A stretch of 64,000 nt of DNA from Streblospio benedicti (taxonomy: Eukaryota > Annelida > Polychaeta > Spionida > Spionidae), in the NCBI GenBank assembly GCA_019095985.1, contig CM032663.1:33990561-34054560 (forward strand). Reading direction: 5' to 3'. Both the position numbers and the translations under genes were made by a program. The notes under the pieces are model-generated. The model saw only the letters and a list, made by a program, of their open reading frames with translations, searched no databases and was not told the origin of the DNA. Shown here piece after piece: positions 12,301 to 27,300 of this stretch (its first letter is position 1; the number at the start of each line of letters is the position of its first letter).

Positions 12301-15300
12301 TGGTTTCTACTAAATGACAAGAATTATTAACATGTGCATTAATATCTACGATCATGGCACAATGCATGGGTACTTGACAGAAATTTAGGGCAAAGTGGTT
12401 CCCTTATAGAGCAAGTCCAATTGCCAGCACAGAGGCAACCCACTCTTAAAGATGAGCCTCATCAGAGACATGTTTTTCAAGACACTGTTTCCATCAATCA
12501 TCTCATTGCTATAGTCTTATACGGTCCATATTTAAGATGACACATGACTCGAATCACAAAGGGGGACAGTGATTTTGGTGCTCTGTGCTTTCTCTCAAGA
12601 AACTAGGCCAAGATTATCACAATACATCTTCATCGTGAAGAAAACGCCCACCAGTAGTCAACAATTGCTCCTATTGGAATAATTAAAACATGATCCCTAA
12701 TCTGCCAGCAATTGCTATTCGTACATGTCAGTCATAAGCAAACTCCCGGTCCTAATCTACAGACTATAGCTTCTTATAACTCTCAACCTATCTCAGACTG
12801 CCCTAGAACACCAACTACATTAATCATCAATTACTGCTATCAGCATATATTTATGTATAAGTCCCCAGCTGTAATCTACAATCAATTGGTGCATATGGCT
12901 CGCGGCCGGCAAATATAAAGCGATGGTCCCCGGGACGCTCGTATGAACGACGTCTTCCATCCTGAAACAGAAGGCATCCATCAGCGGGCCAGTGGTGTGG
13001 AAGCATTGACACGACGGGCAGAATATCAGCATTGGACGGCTATAAAAATAACATGAGAAGAGGGCTGTGGTTTGTATATGTCACTATGTCTTAAGAAATG
13101 GGTCATATTCCTCTGAGTGGAGTAATGATGGTGATGCGTTGTAGTATAGAAACTATATGCCCGGTTATAATGATTGTTCTAAAGTGGCCATATAGTTAAT
13201 TACTGTATGGCAACATGTAATTAGTGTATGACAACACTAAAGGTAAAGGCGAGAAAGTCTTGACAGCGAATATACATGTATGTATAATCAGCATTAGACT
13301 GATGTAAGCATATTCGGAGCAGTGTTCAAGTTTTTGCTGTAATGGGAATTTATGACGGAGGTCAGTTTGTATGATATGAGGGAATTATTGTGCATATTCA
13401 CTAAACATATTTGATGTTTTTATATTGTTAGACTCGAACCCTAGTACCTACCCGATGCCTCTCAGTGCTTCACAGCACCACTGGGTTAGGGACATCGTTC
13501 TTTGAAATGTTAAGTCTGCCAAGCGTGTAGTACTTGTGAGGTGTGGCTTGCTCTATGTTACAGAACTATATATTGTTCCTATTTTGTGTGTGTGTCCTTC
13601 CATGCTGTAAGCCACACCAATCTAGCTATATGGATGTGAGTGTGGATGTCTCTGTGGCTGTTTCTTTGGGATTCATTAACACTGCACCTATATTGGGGTA
13701 TACAGCTTTACATAGTTATGTGCTGCACCATCCTACGCAATGTTCTAATCCCAAGTGTTCCCCTATGCTCTAATCATACCCACATCTTACGCGCTACCCT
13801 ACCCACTTCACAATACATGAGATAATCACTCAGCCATCAGCTACGTAGCCCAAGTAGCTACCCCGCGGGGTCGTTCAAACAGACGCTGCTATCGTCAATG
13901 TCTTTGCCGCTAAATCATGCAATCATATGGGCTGATAAGAGAGCGGGCGCCGTAAGCCATAAGTGGCACCAATAAGGTGCTCACAGAGGCTTTATGGCAC
14001 CCATCAAGTCATAAGCACAGGCTGGATGAGGCTCAACACCCATAAATATGACTCAATGGTCCTCTAGATGCTCATCCTCACTTCTTGGTGCAATGCGGTT
14101 TGCGTCGTCGACGAAGAGATGTGTTCGTGGGGCTCCTATTGTTTGTACACTTTTTAATGTATGAGGTGTCTCAAAAGTTCAAGTTGAAGGAATGCATTAG
14201 AATACTTAACCATGGGACACTCTAACTTTGGTGGTGTGTAATATTGTATGTTTTGCACGTGCAAGTACCACATTCATCTACCGGTATCTATGCTTGTAAT
14301 CATTGACATCTGGTATCTGAAAAATATCAACAATTAATTATATATTGGCTTTTCCAGCTGGTCTACAAGCAGCTGGCAAACATATCATACACACACAATA
14401 ATATGGTTATTGTTTTGGTCTGTCCCATTGTTTCAAGACACATGCCCCACATCCGTTCATTTCACAGTCAATTGTAGGAAATAACGTGTCCGCCCCCACA
14501 CAACAACAGCATTAACAACAGTGACAGCGTATTATACGGTGACAGAGTCTGAGCGCAGATCTATCCATCATACGTATAGAACACGTTCATTATAATGTTT
14601 TGGATACAAACGATGACATTGTTTTGGTATATAATTCATTAGTGCATGGGCACATGGCATTGCATAATAAACCTCAACCAAATTGAAGAAAAAAGATATG
14701 ATTTTACGTAGGTCCTTCATATGCTCTAAAACTATGTTGTATACCACTTTTGTGTGACAATGTGTTTTTTCATTACCCTGTGACAGCCAATTGAAGAAAA
14801 CAACCTTGGTACTCGGGTCTACAATACCCGGGAGGGTGGTAACAAATGGGGTGGGCGAGGCCAGACAAAGAGTAACAGTGTACAGCATAATGGCTTAAAT
14901 GAGCTGTTTATTTCCTCTATAAGACGAATGGTTATAGCAGGTTGCACATTTAGGAACTGTAAGAATTTCGCCTCCAAAAACACACACAAAATCACAAAAA
15001 CACGAAAAACAAACAAACAAAACCCACAAAACAAACAAACAACAGCATGAGCCTATTCACATACCTTTTGGGAGTACAAAATCCATGAAATCCTGTGAAT
15101 GCGACCACGTTTCTGAACACCTTGATCTGCCAGAAATCGGGCACCCTAATATGCAAACATATACATACAATGGCATGGTCACAAGAACAATTTAACATTT
15201 GAATGGGGATTTTAGGAAAAAGGTTGGGCACAAAAGGTAAGACACAATGACCATCACATATGCAAACGCGTTGTGCAAACTGGGGATGAAAAGATGTCAG

Positions 15301-18300
15301 AATAATATAACCAGCATGGGTGATTTTGTATTTTGAGTATAAAATAAACTATCATTAAGAAGGACATTGCCCTTTACGAAGCAAAAACATGGTTATAGGC
15401 AATATAAGCCTATTATTTTTGTTAAGTTAGTACGCCAGGAGAAGCAGTCTATGTGCCGAGAGATGACCTAGATGTAACAGCGCATGCGCAGAACGGCTTT
15501 CTTTGTGTATAAGCCCCTGGCTTTTCAAGCTTGACAGATAACTTACGTAACCCGAAAAAGCCCTAGAGAAGAATGGATAGTTAGAAAGGAAATTAGTGCA
15601 AGGCTCATCCGCCTAGGGTGCTGTGCCCAATTTACGTCTGCCATAGATAATTCAAGCAAGACTTTGTTGTGAAACTCGGGGAAAGAGATAACTTAGGAGC
15701 GCGGTTTGGGTGTAGGTCACTAAGAATGGCATTTAATTCTAGCTTTACTACGGCCAGATTCATTTTAGTTTCAGTCTACTGTTATTAAGAAAAATAACTA
15801 AGCTGAATCTATTCCAGTAATCATCCATGTGTCGATGACATAATGAGAAATAAGAAATCAAGTGAACCCAGGAATCTGATTTGACTTCCATAACATATTG
15901 TACGTTATCACGTACATACCTCATTAAAATAAGGTAATTCTATCATTGACCAAGATGTATAAGTGACTATGAATGTCTTAAATCAAACACTAAAACTGTC
16001 AAACTACATGATGATTACCAATTGTACAGATGTGATTTTGTTGTTAAGTCTTAGTTGTTTCTTCTACAAATAGGTTTAACACTAATGTAACAGTCTTGAT
16101 TCAATTCTATCAACTGCTATACATTTCAATTCATTCGCTTTTACATTGTCATTTCATATTTGGGCTCCACCTGGTACTTGTCATATAATAATCCCAACGC
16201 AGATGCAAGGAAAGGAAATTCTCTTCATAATGGAAGCATAATTTGACAGAAAAGTCAATTATATGAGCACTCTGGTCGGTTCACCATACTTTTTAATAAG
16301 TTTGGTTTGTCGGCTTGACATTTGTGGATTTTATATAATCATAATGTTTTAGATATTTTATAATCTATAATATTACCAGTTTTAGAAAACACATATTGCT
16401 TAGAATACATAGCATTACATTACATTACATGCTAAGATTGGATCCAAATAAAGACAACTATCAAATTCAAATAATTGCAAAATGGCAAATTATAACATTC
16501 CATTAGCTAAATACTGAGCTCTCTAAGTCTAAGTCGTTACATAACAAAGTCCCACCAAAGTTTGCACCACACGGATATATGGCTAAAAAGTTACACGTGT
16601 TGATAAAACACAACCCTGTGTAGCCTGCTCCCAGGGGTCTCGGTGTCTGGGGTACAGGCTGGAATGTTACCCTCGGGATGATCTTAATCTGCACTCTCAT
16701 CCATATTGCAGGAATTCCCTTCAATTCTGCTCTTGCTCATGGAGTTCACAACATACATGCAGTGCCTTTTTGTATTAAAGCTAATAAATAAATACCACGT
16801 AGTAACAACACATACAGTCCTTAAATATGTCGTTGGTCAATGTCTAGTATGTATGATAGTGAAGTTATTATTTTTAGGAATCTGTAAATATCTAGAACTT
16901 TAAGTTTTGATATTTCTGTACAAAGTCTCTTATCCCACTTACACCACCTGTCAATCATCGTATTTTCAAGGCCTCTGTAATCCTCAAACATTTCCTCAGA
17001 TGGAATGAGCTCACGCCAATCATCGTACATGTATACGCCTACAGCTATGTACTGCATCGTTGTGTATGTTTTTTGCATGCATATTACGACATTAATATTG
17101 AGTATATTTGATATAATTCTCGATTCTGTTGAGAACTGAATTAGAGAATATGTGATTATGGCTTGTAACAGACGAAAATGCGCAGTAGTCTATTTGGCCG
17201 CGTCTCACTGTACCAAATGAACGCGCCCAAGCCATGTTTAATTCATACCTCATGAGTTTTGGATCCTGTTACACAAAATTGCTTTGGAATGGAAGAGAAA
17301 AATTGAGCTACTTTGGTCTACCTTTTGTTTCCGTGGGGATTTACTAGGCAATGGGGAGGTCACTTCGAACAGCATGAAAGTGACTTCTAAAGTAGGGATG
17401 TTTGCATGTTCTGTGAAAGAATTCAATTCTTGGTCCACTTTTAAACAGGCCTTCACCGCCACGCACTGTCTGCCTTGAAAAAAAAGAAACCTTTGAAGTC
17501 CATGTATTTATGACTGTCCCCTCATTTAGTATTAATAACTTAAAAGTTACAAAGCCAGGTACCAAATTCTTAAATACTAGTAAATTAAGTAAGGATAAAC
17601 ACCCAAGGAAATTGTGCAGTGGCATGTGGACCTCAGTACAGAGTTCACTGACTATGTGAGGGCGGTATATCATCTGTGTGTGGCGTAAACATCGCCAGTC
17701 TACGGGACTCTTTCACTGTGCATATGGACTGTTTAAATCTTGGCTCATGTCTTTCTGATTGGCTACATTATTGAGAAGAACTTCCAAGAAAAATAATAAA
17801 CCAGGTAATAGATCAACCAATAGACACGTCTGATGTTTGGCGTGTGCCCGTAGACACTAATGATTTTTATGACACAGGTTCAATGTTTTCAAATGTATCT
17901 ATAAAAATGATACAGGGTCCTAGATTAGGCCCATATATCTAATCATGCATTGGACCATATTGCTTTTAAGGACACTTTTGTCTTATTCATCTTTACACAG
18001 CACTACAAACGCAGATGCTATAGGTGTATAGAAAAAAATGTGTATTACTATATAGGTGCCTCGTGTACATAGCAAGACTTTTGACTGAGCCACATACCAT
18101 TTTAAATATAGTGAAAAATTACTTGACCTTTCGCGAATGTGTGGGTCTGATATTTAAAGTGTCAGCAAATTTGTCGCGACAGATTATCTCGAAAGGTAAT
18201 GGTGGGGATGATGACCGACTAATAGAGACTGATGACCCAGATGATGTCAACATAAAAGCGCCATGTTTGTACAGAGCTATAGCCTCGTGTGGTCAATGAT

Positions 18301-21300
18301 GGTAAAATGTCACGTATGATAGCCGACTAAGTTTCTGTGGTAAGCTAGTCTAAAACTTCCTAAAAGACAGATCATGAAGGAACGAATTGCCTGAGGTTCA
18401 AGCACAGAATCGGCTACTGGTGTACGATTGTGTCATTGAGTACGTCAATAGGAGCCAATTGAGTTACTGAGTACCGGGGAAAGAGGGTTGAGGGTGGGGA
18501 AAGGTAATGGAGACAGATGCCCGCCAAAGCTCGTGTGAGAATGCTGTCAAATGACAAGATTCATACATGGTCCAGGGCTTGACAAACTTGGGTGAATTAC
18601 AAATATGAAATATGATATCAATTACATTTACCCTTCGCTGTCCACCGCCAAATGCAATTATGAAATTAGAAATTAAATTAAGTTTTCGTATTCACACAGT
18701 GAACATGTGAAGGGTACATTGTGATTTGTTTGACCACGTTATGGAAAGATCCAGGGGTGAGGGAGAAGATGCCAACCCTGTATAATCCGCTATCAGATAC
18801 ACAACAATGTTTATGATATATAAAGCATGTTAAACATGTTTTTGTGTATACCCATTAAGAACATTGCTTTGGACATACAATTCTTATAATGTATTCTGGT
18901 GTTTGGACCTGTGTCATGAACGCGATAACAAAGCATGCATTAGATACTGAATAATCCAGCAGGTACAAGCTATGTAAAAGAACGTGTCTGATGATGTGCG
19001 TAATAAAGATGGATTGAGCTTGCTCAGGACACACCATGGGGGCTCGTCTCAAAGGTCTGTGGTCATTTATTTATGAGTTAACATGCTTCTGTTAATGAAC
19101 AGTTATAGCATCCCCAGTGTCTGGCAGCATTTTTGCGTCGCTTCAGCAGCTGAAGCGAAAGCCTTGTGTTTCGTTCGTTTGTAACTATGTATGTATGTCT
19201 CCGAACAAGCTAGAGCTTTTACGCTTCACCCTATCTCGTTCAAACTTCACACAACTATTTGGTATAATGCGATACCAAAGTGATTTGATTTGGGGCACTT
19301 TGCCAATTAAAGTTTCTTCCATGGTGCCATTTATGGTCCACTTTCAACATTTTCTGCAATAGTTTTGTTGATGCTTCGGAGAAAGCATTCAAACTTTGTA
19401 CAATGCTTACATGCCTACTGAACATTTAATAACTGTATTCAATTTTGGCACTTTGCCAATTAGAGTTTACCTTTTAAAGGGCCCTTTTAACTATTTTTCT
19501 TTCTATTTTTCCACTATAGTTTCAATACTGTTCGAAACATGACCATCGAATTAGCATAGTGGTTATATTGAAATAAAAGTGCTCAGAGAGCACAGCGTTA
19601 CCATATTAATGTATACTCATGGGTAATAGATATTTACTTTAGCCATATTTAGAAAGCGCCTGCAATCCAATGTCATTAACATAGATGTAGGATGAGTCAC
19701 GCATCAAGTAAGACTTTTTTTGCCTACGGGTCAATGTTGCTCTAGCGACGCTGTGCTCTCTGAGCACTTTTGCTCTAGTTTGTATGTTTGTTTAATGCAT
19801 GGTTTACAAAACTACAAATGAGATGTGTGTTATTTTGTTGTGGGTGTTTGTGGGTGTTATGTGAGAGGAAACATAAAGGCCACGTCAATGATCCTCTGTT
19901 TGTAGGTATAATTTCATTGGATTCTTACCATTCTTCAACTCACATACACAGCTCTGCTAATTTATAAGGCTGTTTATGTTAAGTTGCAAGGACGTGCTAG
20001 CTAGAGGACCGTGAAGATGACTCTAAACCTAGAAATACTACACGTAGACCACATATCAATTTTTAGTTCTATGTGCTGGCGCGGCAACATAAAAACTGAT
20101 AAAGACTGATACATATACAGGAATTGTGTGCTGCTGTTGCGGAGTGGAAAGGGAGTGGGACTCGTGACCTGAAGGTCGTATGTTCTATTCCCGGTCGGGT
20201 CTGGTGGTGGCTGTTGAGCATGCTCACCCCTAAGCGGTTGTACACTGCATATAGGTACAGGTAATTGGGTTGAGAGGTTCCGTGAGTGATAAGCATCGTG
20301 CACTGAATGTGCTGCAGATCCTAGCATGTGAAAATATCGATCACTTGATCGACAAATGTGTCATTGACCTGGCATGAAGTCAAATGTAAGGTCTGAAGAA
20401 CAAATATCGAATTACAACTACAAACCACAACATTTAGATTCCAATATAGCAGCTCTTGCCTACACATACATCTAATTGTGTAATGTACGTTTCATATGCA
20501 TCACCACCTCATCCTTGTTGAAATATCAAGAAAAAGCCATGACGAATACAAAGCCTTGCCAAAGGCAGGAAGATGAATTTGTAACTTAGTTGTGAGAAAA
20601 TTGGGGATGCCACATGAGGTTATGACAGACATGGGACACGCAATCTATTCTGTGGGTCATTATTCTGGTAATGTATTGTCACTCATTGGTATACGTGTGT
20701 GGGCGGCAAAACAATTTATTTGACAACCGCATCATGTCAAGATTTGATAAGATGGGCAAATGAACTATGTATGTCAAGAGAAAAAAGTTGAAATAGAATT
20801 CCATACATTAGAAAAATGTCTCTCTCTACACACACATTCATGCACTAACACAAACGCACACGTGCAACGTGTAGGACAAATATGGAGGCGACAACAAGAA
20901 CCACAATGGCAACCACACTAACACTCTGAACTTGACAACAAGAACTAGACTGACAACCACCCTGAACACACATTATAAGTATCATTATGACAACCACATA
21001 CACAATGACTATCACAATAGCAAACACACCATCAATTAGACAAGCAACAAAATATACACCCATCATTACCACCACAAGAATTATCAATGATGATAACCAT
21101 AATAATGAGAACCACAACTACGATGGTAACCACATCTACAGTGACAAACACAATGACAACGAATCCACAAAGCTAAACCAACCGCATTTCTAACCTTGAC
21201 ATACATAAAGTAGTAACCCAGTGGCAAATCCAGGTTTTTGGAAAGGATGGGGGCGCACTTAAGGACAAAAAGCGTGGGGGGTGGGCGCACCTAAGGGATT

Positions 21301-24300
21301 TCATGAAAACCCTATAAAATAAAGTATTTTGGTGGGAAAGGGTGGGGGGCACCCCCTGGACCTGCCTATATAACCAATAGCATAAACCTACACGACCAAT
21401 ACAAATTCCTGCAACAAACCCCACACATTCCCCCTTCTTCCCACCATCCCGTGTCTTCCAGCAGCAGCCATAACCTAGTCACCAGCTGATTGCTCTGACA
21501 CGCGGCTGTATGAGCTGCCGCCTTGTAACAGCACGAGCCTCGTTTTGAGACCATTGTTCTCTGTCTGACTGCAGGCGGACGCTCCCATAACTCGTGTGTG
21601 CGGTGGTCAGTGTTGGCAGAACACTGTGGTTTATGGTCAGTAATGCAGTACAACCTTGCTCTGGGGACGCCTCATTGGTAGGGATACATTGCAGTTAAGT
21701 GTGGTGGGCTGATAATAATAATGATACGTACTACTGAGATGATGTGGTAAAGTATGACGTTGAGAAAAAGTTCCCCTGCTATATATGTATCTACTACGGA
21801 GAGGAGCCCACAAAGAAAGTTTCAGCCGTATGCGGAATTCCATTTGGACTGTAACTTCCAAATCTATACACTCAATGCACCAAGCAATAGTCGCCATACT
21901 TTCCACTGTATACTGAATACTTTTCACACTATAGTTTGTTTACCAGACAAAAAAAAACAGCTTTCACATTCTCTATTTGGGATCGGATCCCTGTTGAATG
22001 GGCTGGGAAATTAGCCTCCGGCACTTCAAAGTCGCTTATAATTACAACGTGCCAGGCCGGGCTGTAGATAAGTCTTTGAAAGGGATATATGGAGTGAAAA
22101 TGTACATTCACTCTGGATTGGTCATAAATAGTTTTGCATTTACAGTTATCCAGAATTTGGTCAAAAGTCGGACACAATAGTGAGCATCTTGAGACCTGCA
22201 AGTAGAGATTTGGAAAATCCAAATATTATTAGTTACATAAACAAATAAAAAGTATTTCAAAGAGAGATGTAACTAATGGATTTTGTTTCAGTAAAAAGTA
22301 TTGGAATAACATTGAACCAGTAAAGAAAGAGGGCTGAAGTGGGGTGTACCCTTCTGGATCTGCCTATGCTTGCAGAAAATATCATTTTGCGTCCAACAAC
22401 ACCTCTGTAACCAGAAGACTTAGAAGACGTCAGTGTTTCGACAAGGACTGTAATGCTAGAGCTCGATCAGCTTCAACTATCTGCAGTGTCAGACGCGGGC
22501 ACAGAAATCCACAAGCTAAAAGATGCCATTTTAATGAACCAATCGTGCGCCGACTGGCTGTCACGTGACTTCCGCCTCGAGGACAGTCTGGGGATCTGTT
22601 TCCGGGCTGATAACTACGTCAGTGATGTCAACTGTCCGCTTGCAACTCGCTGTGGATGCTTGGAGTTCTCAAACTAGCTATTGTGAGTAATTTCTCCCGT
22701 GGCGCAATCAACGTAAACTTTGTGCACTTACAATACTGAGTCTTGCATGTGCTGTAATGGGTTTGTGGCACTGTTGAGTAGAAGAGTAGACAGCCTTTAT
22801 ATGTTCAGAAATTTAGTCAAATTGAATAGTACACATGAAATAAAAATATTGAATTATTGAAGAAAGACATAAATGTGACCTATTCGCCATGGCCTCCATA
22901 GAATAAACGACCCTCAAGCTCATTCTAGGTAAAGACATTCAATTTTCCCGAGAATATTTCACAGGCCTAAATTAGAGGTCATGGATGTGACAACTTTGAT
23001 GATACGGTATCATTGCATTATATATGCCTCTGTGGTCAGTACTCCAACCGCCATAGTTCACATTGAAACGTCAGCTGATTGGCAACATATTACAGTAACC
23101 CCACTGGGGATAACAGTGTTACCTTCAATAGAGCCAATTGCTCATATACCACATCCACTGCAATTATTGCCCATGTAATTGCATAGTGCAATATCCTCAT
23201 ATGTAACTGTGGGTTACCTCTCTGTTAGGACCATTCGAGGGCTGGCATTAAGTGGTATCAATAGAGAGGTGGTCTCTGTATAAAGATTCATTGTGGTCTT
23301 TACTTAAAAATCTGGGACAATGACAATTGTATGTTTATAGAGTTGGTATTCAAAGAGATGGTCTGAAGTTTCTACTATAGTGGTAATCGCAGCTCATATG
23401 TTGGGCTTGTAAACCGCGATAAGTTGCATACTGGGAGCAGCTTAGCTTCATCAGGCTGCCGTGGGGGTGTCTGCATTATGACAAGCTGGATTAACGTAGC
23501 TAGAATTACACTGTTGTAAAGCATGGAGGCTGATTATGTTTATGTACACTGTACAGGTACAGTATTTATTATGCAGCTTGCTGTTAGTAGAGATTTGTTA
23601 ATGCACATGTTAATTAATTACGCACAAACAGGGCTTTATACAAATGTGTTGCTAAAACTGTAAAGAACATCATCTTTACTAATCATGACATTATCAGGGA
23701 AGTATCCTATTTACAGTGTTCAGTTCACATTTTGCCCCTTATATGCTTTATCATTCACAATTCCCTTTTTATTACTCCTACTGGAGCATATACAACTGGT
23801 TCACTACACTAACACAAACCCCAGCGCAGAAATAGCGTGTGGCGTGTCTGTGTGTCATCATGGAGTTTCCGCCGTGCAACAATTGTGCCATTCATGTAGT
23901 CGATACTTAATCACAGGTGGATACATGATTAAGACATTTCTGCAACCTTACACGTTTTAACAATTCTTTACTCCTTGTCATGATTTATGTCATGCTACAT
24001 GGTGATTAGCTGAATTTTGGTTAGTACAATTCTAAATTCAGAATTAAAAAAGCTACATCTAGTATAATTTATAGCAGAACTACATTTAACTGAGACATAT
24101 ACAACCGTGCATAAGCCATAAAAGAGGTTATTTTAAGAGGGGAGAAGTATTCCTGTTTCATTATATACTGTTTTTCTATATTGAAAGGTTGAGACATCGG
24201 GCTGCCATATATTCAAATTAGAATGGAAAGCCTTCTAGTTAAGGACAAACTCTAGAACGAAGCCCTTCAAAAATGATCACTAGTCTTCCTCGAAGAAAGA

Positions 24301-27300
24301 GGACGTTATGTTACTCCTGCTCTGATGTTGAGTTAAGGGATGACTGCTTTACTAGACAATATACCTTGATCAAGATGACGTCCTTCTCATTTTACACAGG
24401 CGACTATACAGGACTACCTGAAACCCTCAGTGTAAAGAGTATCGGCGGCGTGTTAAGTCACGTCATGCATGAGTGACTGTCTCGGCTCAGTGAACTGAGA
24501 GCAAACAACAACAAAAGTCATCATGCGTGACGGCTCAATACGGCAGGTGCTATTTAATATGTGGTTTGCTGACACTTCAATATATTATTACATCTATCAT
24601 AAGATTATCTGCAGATGCCACAATGCAGAGATATTATCTTTTAGGAGGTTCATAGCGGTCTCAATTTAGAGGTTTTTGATGCCAAAATGTTCAAGCCTAT
24701 TTCCACCACAAAGGTCCACAAATGGTCATTGTACTCCACTAAAATGGTCACTACTGCCCACACATACGGCTATGTTTACTGGCAGTTTGAATATTTCATT
24801 TTTCCTGCAAAATGTTAGGAACTGAAAGTAAATTACTTGTCCGCTACATCACTATAGGTAGGAAATTACATGCATTTGGATGTATGGGATTCTAAAAAGC
24901 TTCCAGGTTTGAGTTATGCTTTCACGTTTGGAGACATTTGTAACTGCTGTACAGAAAGGTTTAGTGTGTAGGATACAGTGAGTTGTAGTGTAATAAAAGT
25001 TACCAAACATAAAGGAACATTTGCAGGACAGGATAGTCCATAATGAGACTATGACACCAATAAAAAGGTGAACATAATAAAGATACTAAATTTCAAATGA
25101 TTTATAGTGCCACATTTTGAAAACATTTTGAAGGGGGACAAGCCATAGAAACAAAAAAGTAAGATGACTACCACCTATTGGCAGGTTAAACAACTGTTAA
25201 CGTATTGACATGATTTGGCCACTAACGTATATTTCTGCAAATGTGTGGAAATCATGTTGCATCACAAGAAAAAAACACAATGGAAAAATACTATGCTTTG
25301 CCCAAAATCACTTTACTTTCTTTCAGGTCAATGTGTTTCCCCCAAGCCCACTTTTCATGTGGATTACTTTCCCCACGTTTCACACCCACAGATGGTACCT
25401 CCACCTGTTGTTGAATGGCATACGGTGAGCACTGCTCTAGTCGGCCACCTTATTATTCAAAACACTGATTCATACATGATAATCTGTGTACATCCGATTA
25501 ATACACAACCGCATCTACATGTATATGATGACCAGTTCATTTAGAAGAAGGCTTGAGTAACATGAACTTTTAAGTACATCAAAATGCTTTATTATATTGG
25601 TTGTATTGTAATGGCCACTGAGTTGTTGGCAGCCATAACAGCTCAAGGCCGCTTTAGGAGATTATACGTATTACTGGGGAATGAAATATCTAAAGTCATC
25701 ATTTTTGTAGGCGATTGCTCGCATTAGGCTGAAGCTAATACAGGTGCATTGTTTTTTGACGATAATTGTCGGCTGTTTATCTGTTAGCTGGCTGCATTTT
25801 GGTCTCCTTTCACACCACTGTTTACTTCTCGTGTTTTCTTTTGAAAACCTTCGTGCAGGTATGGAATGAAAGCTGTGAGCTGGATTCAGAATTTGGCCTT
25901 ACTTGATCAGTACATCCAGTAGTTGGATATAGACTTATAGTACTGACATGTTATCAATGTATGAGACACATGAAGAAAGTGGCATTGAAGAGATATGGAC
26001 GTGCAGTCGTTTGTAGTGCAAACCTTAATATATCTTTCTAACAGAAGAGCACAGCGAGCTGCCTAAAGGGAGGCAGTAAATACGGCATAGTGGCGACTCA
26101 CGTGTGAACGGCACTGCTGTACTCTCTCAACTACATATGTGCGTGCGTGCGTGCGTGTGTGTGTGTGCGCCTGCGTGTGTAATCATTTCAGAGCCATGCA
26201 CGTATATATTGTAAGTTAAGTCTGCTTTTTGCCTAACCATACACAATAAGCATCAGACGTTATAGTGCTGCTTTCCAAAATCCTAAAAAGTTAAACCCAA
26301 CATTGTATGTTCTGGAAGTGCATTGGCTGTAACTTGAATGGCGTTATAGCTGTAAACACGTGTCTTGAGAATTAGAACCATTATACGAACATGTACATGT
26401 ACACCAGTAAACTGTAGACCCTAATCAGTATCGGAATCAAGTTGTAGTAGACTGAAACCGTACCCGCACTAGTCTTTGGTGGCATTTGGACTACCCTCGT
26501 CCCACTTTTAGGACTATTTACTTTAATACATAGATTAATGTCACGCGGAAACCGGACGCCATTTTTCACTCAGGCGTAAATTGCACTTTACGAGCACGGT
26601 TGTAGACTTCGGGCTCTGTTGTGAGTGTCTAGACAGATCTCGTGAAATATGTACGCATTGAAACAAAATGTGATATACTAGCATTACATATAATTAGTTC
26701 TTTGCATCATGGCTTTAATCCTGATTGGTATGTAGTTAATAATGAATGTTAAAACACATTAGTGTGATGTATATATTGATATACGAGGTTAGAATAGTAA
26801 GTTGTGTATCTTACATGAAGATTGACTATGCTAATATTAATTACATTAGCTTTACCATATTGTCACCTATGATGTTATCGACAGCTCTTTTTGGGAAAAA
26901 AGACACACACACATATATACATATGCGTATTGCAAGAACCACTGTCCAAGTACAAGAAACATTCGAATCCATATCAATGACAACTTATGTATAGGCACTT
27001 AATACTCATTTACATTTGCATTGCAATTTACAAATTACACGCTTATGTTTTATAGTAAACATAATCTCATTCTTTGTTCAAATACAATGTCTTTTTTAGA
27101 GCGAGGATAAGGGCAAAGCTTATTATCTCTGTTAATTATTCACCCCTTCCAAATGTCAGCTACCTCACAGTGAGTGTCCATAATCTATGAGCTTGCCAAT
27201 ATTCTAGACGTAAAATGCAAAGACAAAGTAATCGGATAATCATTGGCGGTCTATCAGAATCTCTTTTACACTTCTGCACTTCTATTAAGTGTTACAATAC

